Source: Polyangiaceae bacterium (lineage in GTDB: Bacteria; Myxococcota_A; Polyangia; Polyangiales; Polyangiaceae). From it: a stretch of 64,000 bases of DNA. Location: the NCBI GenBank assembly GCA_015075635.1, contig JABTUA010000001.1:3224001-3288000 (forward strand), read 5' to 3'. Made by a program: the position numbers and the translations under genes. Shown here one piece after another: positions 1 through 9,904 of this stretch. The first letter of the stretch is position 1. Every line of letters starts with the position of its first letter. A model generated the notes under the pieces. That model saw nothing but the letters and a program-made list of their open reading frames with translations, searched no databases and was not told the DNA's origin.

Positions 1-2
1 TG

Positions 3-1064
3 TTCGGCGAGGAGCAAGAGCTCCGGCGGATGATCCACCTGCTGGTGAGCCAGACCAACTCGAGCCCGATGGACAGCGAGTCGGCGCGACCCGACGTCGA
101 CATCAAGCGCGATGGGGAGTGGGTGAAGATCAGCGTCGAGCTCGGACCCGACAGCTCCGCGACAGCCGAGCTCGAGCGTCGTTGGCTGAGCCGAATGGCG
201 ACACGCCACGGCGGCAGGCTCGAGCTCGAGGGAGGGACCGAGACCTTGTTCCTGCCCGCCGACCGTGCCACCGACGAGATGGCCGAGCTACGTCGCGAGC
301 TGGAGCAAGCCCAGCAGCTCGGCGAGGCCTACGCGCGGAGCTGGCAGCGGCGTTCGCGGAGTCCTCCAACCTGCCGAGCGAGCCGAAGGCCGCGTCCGTC
401 CCCACCGCCGCCCGGCGCCGATCGCTTGGAGCTCCTGGTCAGCACGGCCAACGCGCTGACGCGCATGATGCGCGCTTGGCTCGACCAAGCCCGCGTCGAC
501 GTGGGTGAAGTCGCTCACGCGCTGGGCGCCGAGTCCGAGCTGGGGGAGCGGCTCACCCGGCGCATCTCCGGCGCTCAGGAGCTGTTCGTCGAGCTCGAGC
601 GGCTCTCGAACAGCCCGCTGGGGAGAGCGCGCGGAGCGCAGACCTGGTCCTGAGCTGCGCGAGCTCTTGGGCCAAGCGGAAGCCCGCGCGGCCCGGCACG
701 CCGTCCAGATCGAGACCGACCTGCCGGCGAGCCTGGAGACGTCGACCCGGGTGGCCACCTTCTCGCTCATCGCCCGGGGCTCATCGACCACGCCATCGCC
801 GCCACACCTCGCGGCGGGCGCGTGACGGTGCGCCTCGGGCGGACTACGCTGGGCTTTCAGCTCACGGTCGAGGACGGGGGCCCCGTAGTCCCCGCAGCGG
901 CGCGCCCGGACGTGCTTCGCCGCCGCTCGGATCCGACGGCTCTGGGTCGACCCGAGGGCCTCTCGCTCTTGATCGCCGACGTGGCGGCGCCGCTCCTGGG
1001 CGCCAAGCTTTCCCTGGGCGAAACGCCCTCCGGTCGTTCGGTCGTCGAGCTGACGACGGGCTAG
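3..1064 (+). CDS. Sensor kinase-like protein with two ATPase-like regions, 5' truncated and frameshifted
   Basis: The reading frame is already open at the window edge, so the start lies outside. The first part ends in a G-box-like stretch (RHGGRLELEGGTETLFLPAD, near base 200-260), as at the end of a histidine-kinase HATPase domain. A charged coiled coil (ELRRELEQAQQLGEAYAREL), a helical DHp-like stretch, and a second HATPase-like region (IETDLPASLE to GRSVVELTTG) follow. The protein is continuous only if the frame changes near 345, 410, 630 and 780, so at least four indels are needed. It is followed 63 bases later by a single-domain receiver protein, a likely partner. I infer a two-component-type signalling role. 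I do not see a clear phospho-acceptor His, so it may be a non-catalytic member. Confidence 0.5.
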
Positions 1065-1112
1065 TCGAGGGCGGTGGGAGATCGCGCTTCCCAAAGGGCG
1101 CGGCCCCTGGGC

Positions 1113-1118
1113 TATGCT
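1113..1118 (+). promoter_or_regulatory. Possible -10 hexamer (TATGCT) of a leaderless transcript
   Basis: TATGCT lies 9 bases before the ATG of the receiver gene, and there is no purine-rich ribosome site in between. That spacing fits transcription starting at or next to the start codon. No convincing -35 box is seen. Confidence 0.3.
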
Positions 1119-1127
1119 GCCCTCAGC

Positions 1128-1502
1128 ATGCGCATACTGGTCGTCGAAGATCAGGACTCGATTCGCCGGATGATCGAGGCCTTGATTCAGGCCCGGGGCT
1201 ACGAAGTCACCGCGGTCGCCAACGGCGCGAAGGCCATCGACGCCGTGATGACCCAGAGCTTCGATCTGGTCCTGCTCGACCTCATGTTGCCGGGTCAATA
1301 CGACGGCTTCGAGGTCTGCCAGCGACTCAAGTCGGATCCGGCGACCCGCACCGTGCCCGTGGTGATCATCAGCGCCCTAGACGACCCGGAGTCGCGCAAG
1401 AAGGCCGCGGACGCCGGCGCCTCGGCCTACTACACCAAGCCGTTCAGCCCGATCGCGTTGCTCAAAGAGATCGAGCGCTTGAAGACGCAAGCCAGCGGTT
1501 GA
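1128..1502 (+). CDS. Single-domain response regulator (CheY-like receiver)
   Basis: A 124-residue receiver domain with no output domain. The acidic pocket (VVEDQD), the phospho-acceptor Asp in LVLLDLMLPG (about residue 52), the conserved Ser of VVIISA and the Lys of YYTKPFSP are all present, so phosphorylation should work. Such proteins relay or sink phosphate through protein-protein contact. It follows the truncated sensor kinase-like gene, which makes that protein the natural partner. I chose the ATG at 1128 rather than the upstream GTG because the family begins with MRILVVEDQ. The frame is intact, unlike most of its neighbours. Confidence 0.85.
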   Translation: MRILVVEDQDSIRRMIEALIQARGYEVTAVANGAKAIDAVMTQSFDLVLLDLMLPGQYDGFEVCQRLKSDPATRTVPVVIISALDDPESRKKAADAGASAYYTKPFSPIALLKEIERLKTQASG

Positions 1503-1534
1503 GGCTCGAGCTCGGGTTTCGCTCGAAGGGCGAG

Positions 1535-1916
1535 TCAGAGCAAATTCAGGAAACCCTTCGCGCGCTGCGACGCGGCGTCGATGATGCCCTTGGCCTCGTG
1601 GGAGGGAATGCGGAGCTTCTCGCAGAGATCCTCCAGGAGCTTCTTCTCTTTCTCGTGCTGCTCACCGTCGATGTAGGTGAGCAGGACCGTGCTGGAGCAA
1701 GACCCGGCGATCGTCGAAGCTCATGTCGGTGAGCGGGATGTCGTCGATGGTCTTCGGCGTCTTGGCGTAGGTGCGAAGCTCGTGCGCCTCGCTGGTCGAG
1801 GCTTCGAACGCGTCGAGCAAGGCCTCGATCACCTCGAGCTCCTCGTCGGCGACACGGCCGTCGGCCCACGCCACGCTCACCAAGCCCTTGAGGATGGCCA
1901 TGTTCTGGTCGTGCAT
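1535..1916 (-). CDS. TerB-like small helical protein (one frameshift)
   Basis: The protein begins MHDQNMAILKGLVSVAWADG and ends AKGFLNLL, about 127 residues. The pattern of an N-terminal VAWADGRVADEE helix pair, then a second TYIDGEQHEKEK segment, is that of the TerB/tellurite-resistance-like helical family, in which paired acidic residues may bind metal. The two halves lie in different frames and join near 1686, where the total length is one base off a multiple of three. No specific function can be given. It is convergent with the receiver gene, whose stop is 32 bases away. Confidence 0.6.
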
Positions 1917-1963
1917 GGGGCGGAGAATGGCACGCCGCCCCGGGGCGCTGCAACGCCCAAGCG

Positions 1964-4151
1964 CTACCTCAGCGCGACCGTGTAACGGACCAGGCCGGGC
2001 GCCTCTGCGCTGGGTGACAGCGCCTCCGCAGCGACGGGGATTCGCACCCAGCGAGCGCGGCCCGGAAGCTCGACGGTGAGCTCCGCGCCTTGCCGGCACT
2101 CGAGCCCCTCGAACACCGCATCGCTGCCGACGACGCGGCTCGGCGCGAGCACACGCTCGTCGGTGCCCGTGCGCAGGCGCGTGCGGCTGCTCAGGGGGAC
2201 CTGCCGTACCGTGAGCTCGGCGCTGCAGGGCGGGACGCTTTCGCTGTCGATCGCGCTCTCGATGCGGGGCGCGGCCGCAGCGCCGTCTGCGCCCGGAGTA
2301 CGAGTGGGAATGCTGCCCAGCCCGACGCCGGCGATGATCAGCGCGGCGCTCACCGCACCCGCGACGACCCGCGCGCTCGAGGCGTCGCTCGGCCGCGCTG
2401 CCGCAGCCAGCCCTCACCCACCTCGGAGACCGCGACCGGCGGCGGCGTCTCGCTGAGCTCCACCGCAGGCGGAGGCGCCGTCTGGTCCACGCCGGCCAAT
2501 GCCTTCAGATCGGAGCACAGCTCGCGCTCGGTCTTGAGCTGAGCCACGCCGAACCCCGAGAGCAGCTCCTCCACGTCGCTCTTGCGCGGGGCGTAGCGCG
2601 GTGGCGCGTAGTCGTGGCGGGCGGGGCGAGCCGGCAGGGTCGCCAACTTCTCCAGCGCCGCCTGCGGCGACACGACCACCGGCAGCGGCGACAGCTCGGC
2701 CAGCGACGGCACGGGCGACGCCGGCAGCGGCGACAGCTCGGCCAGCGACGGCACGGGCGACGCCGGCAGCGGCGACAGCTCGGCCAGCTCCAGCGCGGGC
2801 GACGCCGGCAGCGGCGACAGCTCGGCCAGGGACCGCACCGGCGACGCCTCGGGCTCGGGCAGCTCCGGCTCAGGCGCAGCCGACGGCTCGACCGCCTCCG
2901 GCGCCCCTGCGCTGCCGCCGCCTGCGCTTCGCTCGGCTCCACCTGCGCCTGCGCTGCCGCAGCGGCGACCGGCGCCGCCTCCGCCTGGGCTGCCTCAGCC
3001 GCGAGCGGCGGGTCGAGCGTCTCGAGCCCATCGACGGGATCCGGCGACTCCACGAACGCGCGTGTGACCTCCGCGAGCGCGCGGGCGATTTCGGCGGCCT
3101 CGTCCTCTTCGTCGATCACCCGCGGCATGCGCTCGGTCGCATCGTCTCCCACCAGCACCAGCACGCCGGGCGTCGGCTCCGACACCTCGAGGGGTGGGAG
3201 CGGCGCCGCGGCCTGCACCGCCAGGCGCGACCCGAGAACAGGCGTGTGGGCATCGCTGCGGGCGACGGGCTCGCTCGGCCCGAGCGGCCGAGGTGTGACC
3301 AGCGGCTGGGGCACGGTGACCGGCTCGGGTAAAGCGGCCACCCGGGCGGGAGGCGCCTCCTCACTCGGCGGGACTTCGAGATCGGGCACGACGGGAACTG
3401 TCCTCGCCGGCGCCTCTGGCTCGAGCTCCTCCACGTAGACCGGAATGGCCGTGTAGAGCTCGTCGTCGGAGGCCGGCGCCTGAGCCGGCCACTCGACATC
3501 GACCACTGCGACCGAGTCCGGAGTGAGCCAGCTCCGCTCCCCGGCGCCGATCGGCGGCGGGCTGCTGTCGCGGGTCAAGACCGAAGGCAGCTCGATGCTC
3601 TCGGTCGGCTCTTTCGGCGCGGGCGCGCTCTCGGCTCGCGGTGCCGGAGCCGGCTCCGGAGCGGCAGGGGGCGGCACCGACTGCCGTGCTGCCGGCTCGG
3701 GGCTCCGTCGCGGGGGCTGCCAGGGCGCGAGGCGCCCGGCCTGGCGCGCGCGCTCGACGTCCCGGTGCAGGCGTGTGAGCGCGCGGCGCGCCGCGGCGCG
3801 GTTCACGGGCACCAGCGCGATCTCGATCTCGCGGATCAGCGCGTCCACGCCAGCGGCAGGCGACTTGTGCGCGGCGCGGAACAAACCCGGCGTCACGCTG
3901 CTCGACTCGAGCAGTAGCAGGCCGAGCATCTCGCGCAGCGTCCGCTCCGCTGCGACGTCCTCGACCGGGGTCCCACCGGCGATGCGCACCTGCCCTTCCT
4001 CGGAGAGCGAGACGTCCGAGAAGCCGAGGCAGCGCGGGGCGCCCGCGATCTGATCGGCCGTCGCCAGCACCAGATAGCCGGCAACCTCCGCGGCCAGGGA
4101 CGCGCTCCGCGCGTGTGCCGCGCTCATGATCTCGTGCAGTTTGACGCTCAT
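1964..4151 (-). CDS. Large Pro/Ala-rich protein with 14-residue repeats and a C-terminal membrane segment (frameshifted)
   Basis: About 729 residues if two frame changes (near 2900 and 2370) are corrected. The first 140 residues ([16 protein letters not shown]...) form an Ala/Leu-rich helical domain I do not recognise. A long acidic, Pro/Ala-rich linker follows. Then come four copies of a 14-residue unit (LAELSPLPASPVPS), a helical stretch (DVEELLSGFGVAQLKTEREL), one membrane segment (AVSAALIIAGVGLGS) and a beta-rich C-terminus outside it. The start ATG overlaps the stop of the preceding hisF by 4 bases once hisF is corrected, so the two are probably co-transcribed. The layout is that of a single-pass membrane scaffold. 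I assign no function. Confidence 0.55.
2681..2848. repeat. Four tandem 42-base units inside a coding region
   Basis: Units begin at 2681, 2723, 2765 and 2807, each starting ggcagcggcgacagctcggc. The first two are identical; the third and fourth differ only in the middle. They encode LAELSPLPASP plus a variable tripeptide on the minus strand. The 42-base period keeps the reading frame, so the copy number can change without breaking the protein. Confidence 0.9.
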
Positions 4152-4913
4152 GCGTTACCTCCGCGTACCAGCACGCCGTGAGCGCGAAGGAACTCCTTCG
4201 CCTCGTCGATCGATGTGAACGCCGTCGTGAAAGATCGAAGCAGCCAGCGCGGCGTCGGCGCCGCCGAGAGACAGACCCTCGAGCATGTGTTCGAGCGTAC
4301 CCACACCGCCGGAGGCGATCACCGGCACGGTCACGGCGTCCACCACGGCGCGCAGCAGCTCGAGGTCGTAGCCCCGCCGCGTCCCGTCGCGGTCCATGCT
4401 GGTGAGTAGGATCTCGCCCGCTCCGAGCTCCACCGAGCGCGTGGCCCACGCTACGGCGTCGAGCCCGGTCGGGGTCCGGCCACCGTGCGTGAACACCTCG
4501 AAGCCCCGTCGGCGCGCCGCTTGGCGTCGATGGCGACGACCAGCGCCTGCGAGCCCCAGGCGTCGGCGATTTCACCGACCAGCTCCGGTCGCTCCACCGC
4601 ACGCGTGTTGACGCTGACTTTGTCGGCCCCGGCGTGGAGCAAGTCGCGCACGTCTTCCGCCGCGCTCACGCCCCCGCCGACGGTGAGCGGGGAGAACACC
4701 ACGTCGGCCGTGTGCTCGACCACGGACAAGAGCGCGCGGCGCCCTTCATGGGACGCCGTGATGTCCAGGAAGGTGATCTCGTCGGCCCCGCCGCGTCGTA
4801 TCGGCGCGCGCACTCCACCGGGTCGCCGGCGTCCCGAATGCCGACGAAGTTCACGCCCTTGACCACCCGTCCGTCGCGGACGTCCAGGCGGGGATGATGC
4901 GCTTGGCGAGCAT
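4148..4913 (-). CDS. hisF: Imidazole glycerol phosphate synthase cyclase subunit HisF (frameshifted)
   Basis: HisF closes the imidazole ring in histidine synthesis using ammonia from HisH. The conserved segments appear in order but in different frames: MLAKRIIP then [109 protein letters not shown] and [15 protein letters not shown]. Three missing bases (near 4889, 4795 and 4526) and one extra (near 4225) restore a protein of about 255 residues, the usual length. A missing T at the first site would restore the family PCLDV. The corrected stop overlaps the next ATG (GCATGAGC). HisH and HisA are not seen nearby. The conserved residues argue for sequence error rather than a dead gene. Confidence 0.85.
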
Positions 4914-5009
4914 GGGCGATCTGAAGCCCCATACCGGACCGGCCGAAATCTGGACAAAGACCTTGCGGACGCGGGGTGGTCCTCCGCCGGAGCCAGCCCC
5001 CGATTCGGC

Positions 5010-5015
5010 TATAGT
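5010..5015 (+). promoter_or_regulatory. Possible -10 hexamer (TATAGT) 8 bases before an ATG
   Basis: TATAGT sits 8 bases upstream of the ATG at 5024 with no ribosome binding site between, in the 110-base gap divergent from hisF. It is the clearest leaderless-type arrangement in the window. Confidence 0.4.
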
Positions 5016-5023
5016 GCCGCCCG

Positions 5024-6534
5024 ATGGCCGCGTGTGCGCGCTGCGGAGCCGTGCCCGAGCCCGGGGCGACGGTCTGCCCGAGCTGCGGGGCAGCCGCGGA
5101 CGGCGTGCGCGCCACGGCCCCCCTCGGCAGCGACGGTGAGCCGCGGCTCGGCAGCGGCACGCTGGTCCTGGGCAGCGGCGTCCCCATCGACGCTCCGCTC
5201 CCCGCTGCTTCGCCCCCGAAGCCCGTGCCCGAGCCAGAAAGCGCGCGGCCACGCCGGCACCAGCCCGGCCGAACCCCTGCGGGTGCGCCAGCGCCTGCGG
5301 GTCGAGCGCCCGCCCGAGCCCGCCCGGCTGGCGGAGACGCCGCCCCCGCCCAGGACGCGTCGCCTGCCGTGGGCGCTCTGGCTCGGCGTCCCGGTGCTCG
5401 TGCTCGGGGGCCTGGTGCTGGTCTCGACCCTCTCCCGGCGACGGAGCGTCGCCGCCGAAGCGCGCTTCGACCCCGGGGCGGCCTGAGCTTCACCTGAGCT
5501 GCCCCAGCTGCCCGGACGGTACCTCGCTCACATTGGGCGAGGCCAGCGCCGTGACCCGCGACGGACACGCGGTCCTCGCGCTTCCTCCGCCGCTCAGCCT
5601 CGGCCGACAGCGTTCGACGCTGGAGGTGAAGGAGCCCGGGCAGAGCCGCGCCAGGCGCGAGGAGCTCGACTACGAGGTGGACTTCGTCGTCAGCGCCGAC
5701 CAGCGCGGCCTCGGGCACCCCGAGCCGAAATTGGCGCTGGTCTTCGATGCGAAGCCGGAGGTGTCGTTCGTCGTGGACGGACGCGTCGTCGCGCCGAGCC
5801 CGAACGGGATCCGTCGCTACGAGCTCGGCGTGCGGCAGAGCTGACCGGGCCGGCGAAGCAGCCGACCACGCTACGGAAGAAGATCCCTACCTGATCAAGC
5901 GCCCGACCGGCGAGAGCATCAGGGGGGAAATCGAGCTGGTGGTCCCTGTCGTCCCCCTCAGCGTGGACGCCCCGGCGAGAGCATCGTCATCGAGGGCTCG
6001 AGCTTCGTGCTCGCAGGCGCGACCGAGCGCGATGGTCTGGTCACGGTGGAGGGGCGACCGATCACGGTGGACCCGAGTGGTCGCTTCGCCCAGCTGATGA
6101 GCGTGTCGGCCATCGGCGACACCACAGTGAGCGTCCGCGCTTCGGCACCAGGCAGAGCCCCGCGCTTCTTCCCGATCCGGGTGAAGCGCGTGGCCAGCCT
6201 GGCGGCCGAAGCCGCGCTGTTCGAGCGCCGGGCCCAGGGCTCCTACGCCGCCATCGCCGACGCAACGGAGCAGAAGGTCGGGTGGGCGGTGGTGCTGGAG
6301 GGCAAGCTCACCGAGGTGAAGTCCGACGGCTACGCGAGCTCGCTCTTGCTCGACGTCGACAAGGGATGCCGCGAGCCTCCTTGCTTGGTCCGGCTCGCGC
6401 TGGGCGAGCGGACCAACCTCGCGCCGGGCACCGGCGTCACCGCCTACGGCTATTTGGCTGGAAAGTCAGCCGAGTCGGTCGGTGGACGCGGCCTGCCGGA
6501 AGTCCGAGTAGAGTTCCTGCGAGGCAGGCCGTGA
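5024..6534 (+). CDS. Zinc-ribbon, single-pass membrane protein (frameshifted)
   Basis: The protein opens with a Cys4 zinc ribbon ([19 protein letters not shown], residues about 4-22). A Pro-rich linker, one membrane segment ([18 protein letters not shown]) and a long extracytoplasmic beta-rich region ending in VEFLRGRP follow. About 503 residues are recovered only by changing frame near 5250, 5480, 5840 and 5975. The stop overlaps the GTG start of the following Ser/Thr kinase, which also begins with a zinc ribbon, so the two form one transcription unit. The outer part resembles surface beta-sandwich repeats ([20 protein letters not shown]). No enzyme motif is visible, so no function is given. 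Confidence 0.5.
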
Positions 6535-8686
6535 GCGAGAGCCAGGCGCAGAAGGACGGCGAGGTCCTGGTCCCGAGCGAGGTCTCGTGCCCCTCCTGCA
6601 AGCACTCGAACGGCGCCGGATCGCGCTACTGCTCGCAGTGCGGGGTGCGCCTCGGGACTGCCTCGTTCGAGGATCTGGAAGGGCCGGCCTCCAAGCGCGT
6701 CACCGGCTTCGGCACCCTGAGCGAGGTGCGCGAGACGGCGGACCCCGATCAGCCGATCGCCGACCCGCTGATCGGGACCACGGTGGCGGGGCGCTATCGC
6801 ATCATCGAGCCGCTCGGCCGCGGCGGCATGGGCGTGGTCTACCGCGTCGAGCACGCGCGCATCGGCAAGCTGATGGCGCTCAAGCTGCTCACCGGCGAGC
6901 TGGGCCGCGACCCCGAGATCGTCGCGCGCTTCAAGCGCGAGGCCCTGATGGTCAGCAAGCTCAGCCACCCGAACACCGTCCAGGTGTTCGACTTCGGCGT
7001 CGCCGAGGGCCTGACCTACCTGGCGATGGAGTACCTCCGAGGCGACGACTTGGGCCACATCGTGCGCCACTCCGGGCCGCTGGACCCGGAGCGCTGCGCC
7101 AAGATCATCATCCAGGTGTGCAGCTCGCTCGGGGAAGCGCACGGCCTCGGCATCGTGCACCGGGATCTCAAGCCGGAGAACATCTTCATCTTGAGCGGCC
7201 ACTCCGACAGCGACGTGGTCAAGGTGCTGGATTTCGGCCTGGCCAAGCTCAGGGAATCGCCGGAGCTCGGCGAGGTGACCTCCCGCGGCGCCATCGTGGG
7301 TACGCCCTACTACATGTCCCCGGAGCAGATCCGCGGCGAAGCCGCTGACCCCCGGAGCGACATCTACTCGCTCGGCGCGCTGATGTACGCCGTCATCACC
7401 GGTGAGCCGGTGTTCGACGCACCGAGGCCGATGGGCGTCTTGACCAAGCACCTGACGGACCTGCCGGTCTCACCCAGCGCGAAGTTCCCTCAGCTGAACA
7501 TTCCGAAAGGGATCAGCGGCGTCATCATGCGGGCGTTGGAGAAAGACCCCGCCCGCCGCTTCCAGAGCGTCACCGAGCTGCAGTTCTCCCTGATCAGCGA
7601 GCTCAGGACGCAGGGCGCCACCAACAGCGTGGAGATCTTGCTCGACTCCGGCCAGATGCACGCGCTCACCCGCAGCGCCGACGACGCCGCCACCCGCGAC
7701 GAGGTCGAGCGCTACGAGCGGAAGCTGCGACGCCGCGGCCTGTACTACTGGGCGCTGGTGGCCGCGGTGCTCGTCGCCGTGCCGCTCGGCGCGTGGGCGT
7801 TCCTGGTGAAGAGCGCGCAAAGCGAGGGCTTCGACGGACGCGAGCGCGAGCCGAACAACGCCGCCAGCGAGGCCAATCCCGTGCCCTTCGGCGAGACGGT
7901 CCGCGGCCAGATCGCCCGCCGCCTGGATCCCGAGCGCAGCGATCGAGACTTCTACCGCGTGCGCATCCCCAAGGACGCGGGCCACGTCAGCGTGAAGACG
8001 ACCGGGCTGCCCAACATGGCCCTCTGCACCTACGTGTACCGCGTCGGGCTCGAGACGCCGCTCGGGCGCTACTGCACCGGAGCCGCCGGGCGCCCGCTCC
8101 GGGTCTCGGCCTCGAGCTCGAACCGGGCGAGCACTTGTTCGCCGTGATGCAGGACCGCGACTCCCAGCTGGAACCCGGCACCCAATTGCCGGTTCAGGAG
8201 AACGTCTCGGACGCCTACGAGCTCACGGTCGGCCTCGCCGATCTCTCGCCCGGAGCGGAGACCGAGCCGAACGACACGCCGCGCGATGGTGCCCGCATCG
8301 CCCCGGGCGCGGAGTTTCGCGGACGCCTCGACTGGCTTCGAGACGTGGACTACGTGTGCACCGAATCGGGGACGGGTAACGTGCGCTTCGTGGTCGAGGA
8401 CTCGCCGACGTTGCCTCGGCTGCGCCACGCCGTGCTCCAGGCCACGCCCCACGGTGGCGCCTCCGATGGCATTCCGGTGCGCCTGCACCGCCGTGGCACC
8501 AAGCTCCCTGCCGACACCAAGCACGACGTCGCCGGCGCCTGGCAGAGCGCGCCGATCCCGCGCGGCCTGGCCGAAGCGTGCGTGAAGCTCGAGCTCGTGC
8601 CGAATCCCCACGCCCCTTTGCCACACCCCGCGGTCGCGCCGTCGGGTGACGAGGAGTACACGGTCCGTGTCGAAGTCAGCCCGTAG
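6531..8686 (+). CDS. Transmembrane Ser/Thr protein kinase with N-terminal zinc ribbon and PPC-like outer domains (one frameshift)
   Basis: Cys4 zinc ribbon at residues 20-37, then a complete Hanks-type kinase domain: glycine loop GRGGMGVVYR, ATP-binding Lys in LMALKLL, catalytic HRDLKPEN, metal-binding DFG (VLDFGLAKL), and MSPEQ. A membrane segment (YYWALVAAVLVAVPLG) follows at about 405-425. The outer part has two pre-peptidase C-terminal (PPC)-like repeats: EPNNAASEANPV with DFYRVRIP, and EPNDTPRDGARI with LRDVDYVC. Corrected length is about 718 residues. The frame changes once near 8105, in the first outer repeat. The GTG start overlaps the preceding stop. The PPC-like domain suggests an envelope ligand, which is inference. 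The kinase half is intact and probably active. Confidence 0.85.
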
Positions 8687-9866
8687 CGCCCTCCTGGCGT
8701 CGCTCTGCTCTGCGGCCCTGTTCTGGTTCGCGAGCGCGCGAGCCGAGCGCATCGACCCGACCTTCCCGGTGCGCCGCGTGGTCGGGGCGCCGGCGGGCGC
8801 GCAGCCGATGGCCCGGGTGGACGCCGCACGCACCGGCAGAGCCCGGCACAGCCTGCCCGCCGCTCCCCGCGTGCTCTGGCGCGCGCGCGTCACCAGTGGG
8901 CTCGATCTGCCTCTCGCGGTGGACGGCCGCGGCCACGTGGTCGCCGCGAGCCCCATGTCGCTCCTGGTGGAGCTCGACGCACAGGGCAAGCTGGTGTGGA
9001 GCTCGAAGACTGGCAATGCTGTGCCCGTCCAGGGACCGATCATCACTACCAACGGCACGCGCGTGGTGCTGACCTCGAGCGGCGAGCTGTGGGGCGTGGG
9101 TCCGAGCGGCACGCTGCGCTTGCGCCGCACGCTGCCGACCGGCAGCGTCCGCGGCGCCGCGCCACCCCTCGCCACGCGCGATGGCGGCCTGGTGCTGGCG
9201 GTCACCGGACTGCTCTTGCGCCTGGACGCGAGCGGCGACGTGTTGGCGCGGGCCAAGCAAGCGGACGCGCCGATCTCGTTGCTCGAGCACGGCTCGGGCA
9301 CGCTGATCGTGACTGAGAAGGGCGACGTGCTCGAATGGCGACCGCCGGGAGAGCCGACCAAGCTCGGGAGCTTTGGCGGACGCGTGGACGAGGGAGCAGC
9401 GCTGTCGAGCCCGAACCACGTCACCGCCATCGTCGATCACGAACGCCTGGTGGACTTCAAGCTCTCGGCGAAGACTCGCCACATCCGGCTCGACTCGACC
9501 GACCACCTGCAAGGGCCACCGGCCATCCTGGCGAATGGCGAGACGCGCGTCGCCTCCTTCTCCGGGCTGCTCCTCGGCCACGACCGCACGGGCATCGAGA
9601 CGGCGCGGGCGGCCCTCGAGCCGAGCGGCGGAGCGGGGTTGCCCAGCGTGCCGGGCCTCTTCCTACCGCCGCCGTTGATCGTGGACGACAGAGGTCGGGT
9701 TGCCTACGTGCGCCCTGGGCTCGACGCCGGGGTGGTGCTCGAGACCGGGGAGCAGAAGCTCGCGGCCGGCGCCGCCTGCGGCGACCCAGGCTCGCTGGCG
9801 CCCGCCGGCAAGCACCGCTTCGTGGTCGCCTGCCGCTCCGGGTTGATCCTGATGCTCGGTCAGTGA
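8667..9866 (+). CDS. Secreted beta-propeller-like protein
   Basis: About 399 residues with a signal peptide (SKSARSALLASLCSAALFWF, cut after ASARA). The mature part has repeated short strands with the pattern LVELDAQGKLVWSSKTG, SGELWGVGPSG, LLLRLDASGDVLARAK and GDVLEWRPPGEP. This is the blade pattern of PQQ/quinoprotein-like propellers, and no catalytic residues are evident. I chose the GTG at 8667 because the signal peptide starts there; it overlaps the kinase C-terminus by 20 bases. Coupling to the kinase suggests the product works with its outer domain, perhaps as a sensor partner, but that is inference. Confidence 0.65.
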   Translation: MSKSARSALLASLCSAALFWFASARAERIDPTFPVRRVVGAPAGAQPMARVDAARTGRARHSLPAAPRVLWRARVTSGLDLPLAVDGRGHVVAASPMSLLVELDAQGKLVWSSKTGNAVPVQGPIITTNGTRVVLTSSGELWGVGPSGTLRLRRTLPTGSVRGAAPPLATRDGGLVLAVTGLLLRLDASGDVLARAKQADAPISLLEHGSGTLIVTEKGDVLEWRPPGEPTKLGSFGGRVDEGAALSSPNHVTAIVDHERLVDFKLSAKTRHIRLDSTDHLQGPPAILANGETRVASFSGLLLGHDRTGIETARAALEPSGGAGLPSVPGLFLPPPLIVDDRGRVAYVRPGLDAGVVLETGEQKLAAGAACGDPGSLAPAGKHRFVVACRSGLILMLGQ

Positions 9867-9904
9867 CGGCCCGGCCGAGCGCTCCGCCGCGTCGCGGGGA
9901 AACT

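Noticed and set aside
2681..2848. Regularly spaced repeat as a CRISPR array
   Set aside because: Units are adjacent without spacers and keep the protein frame.
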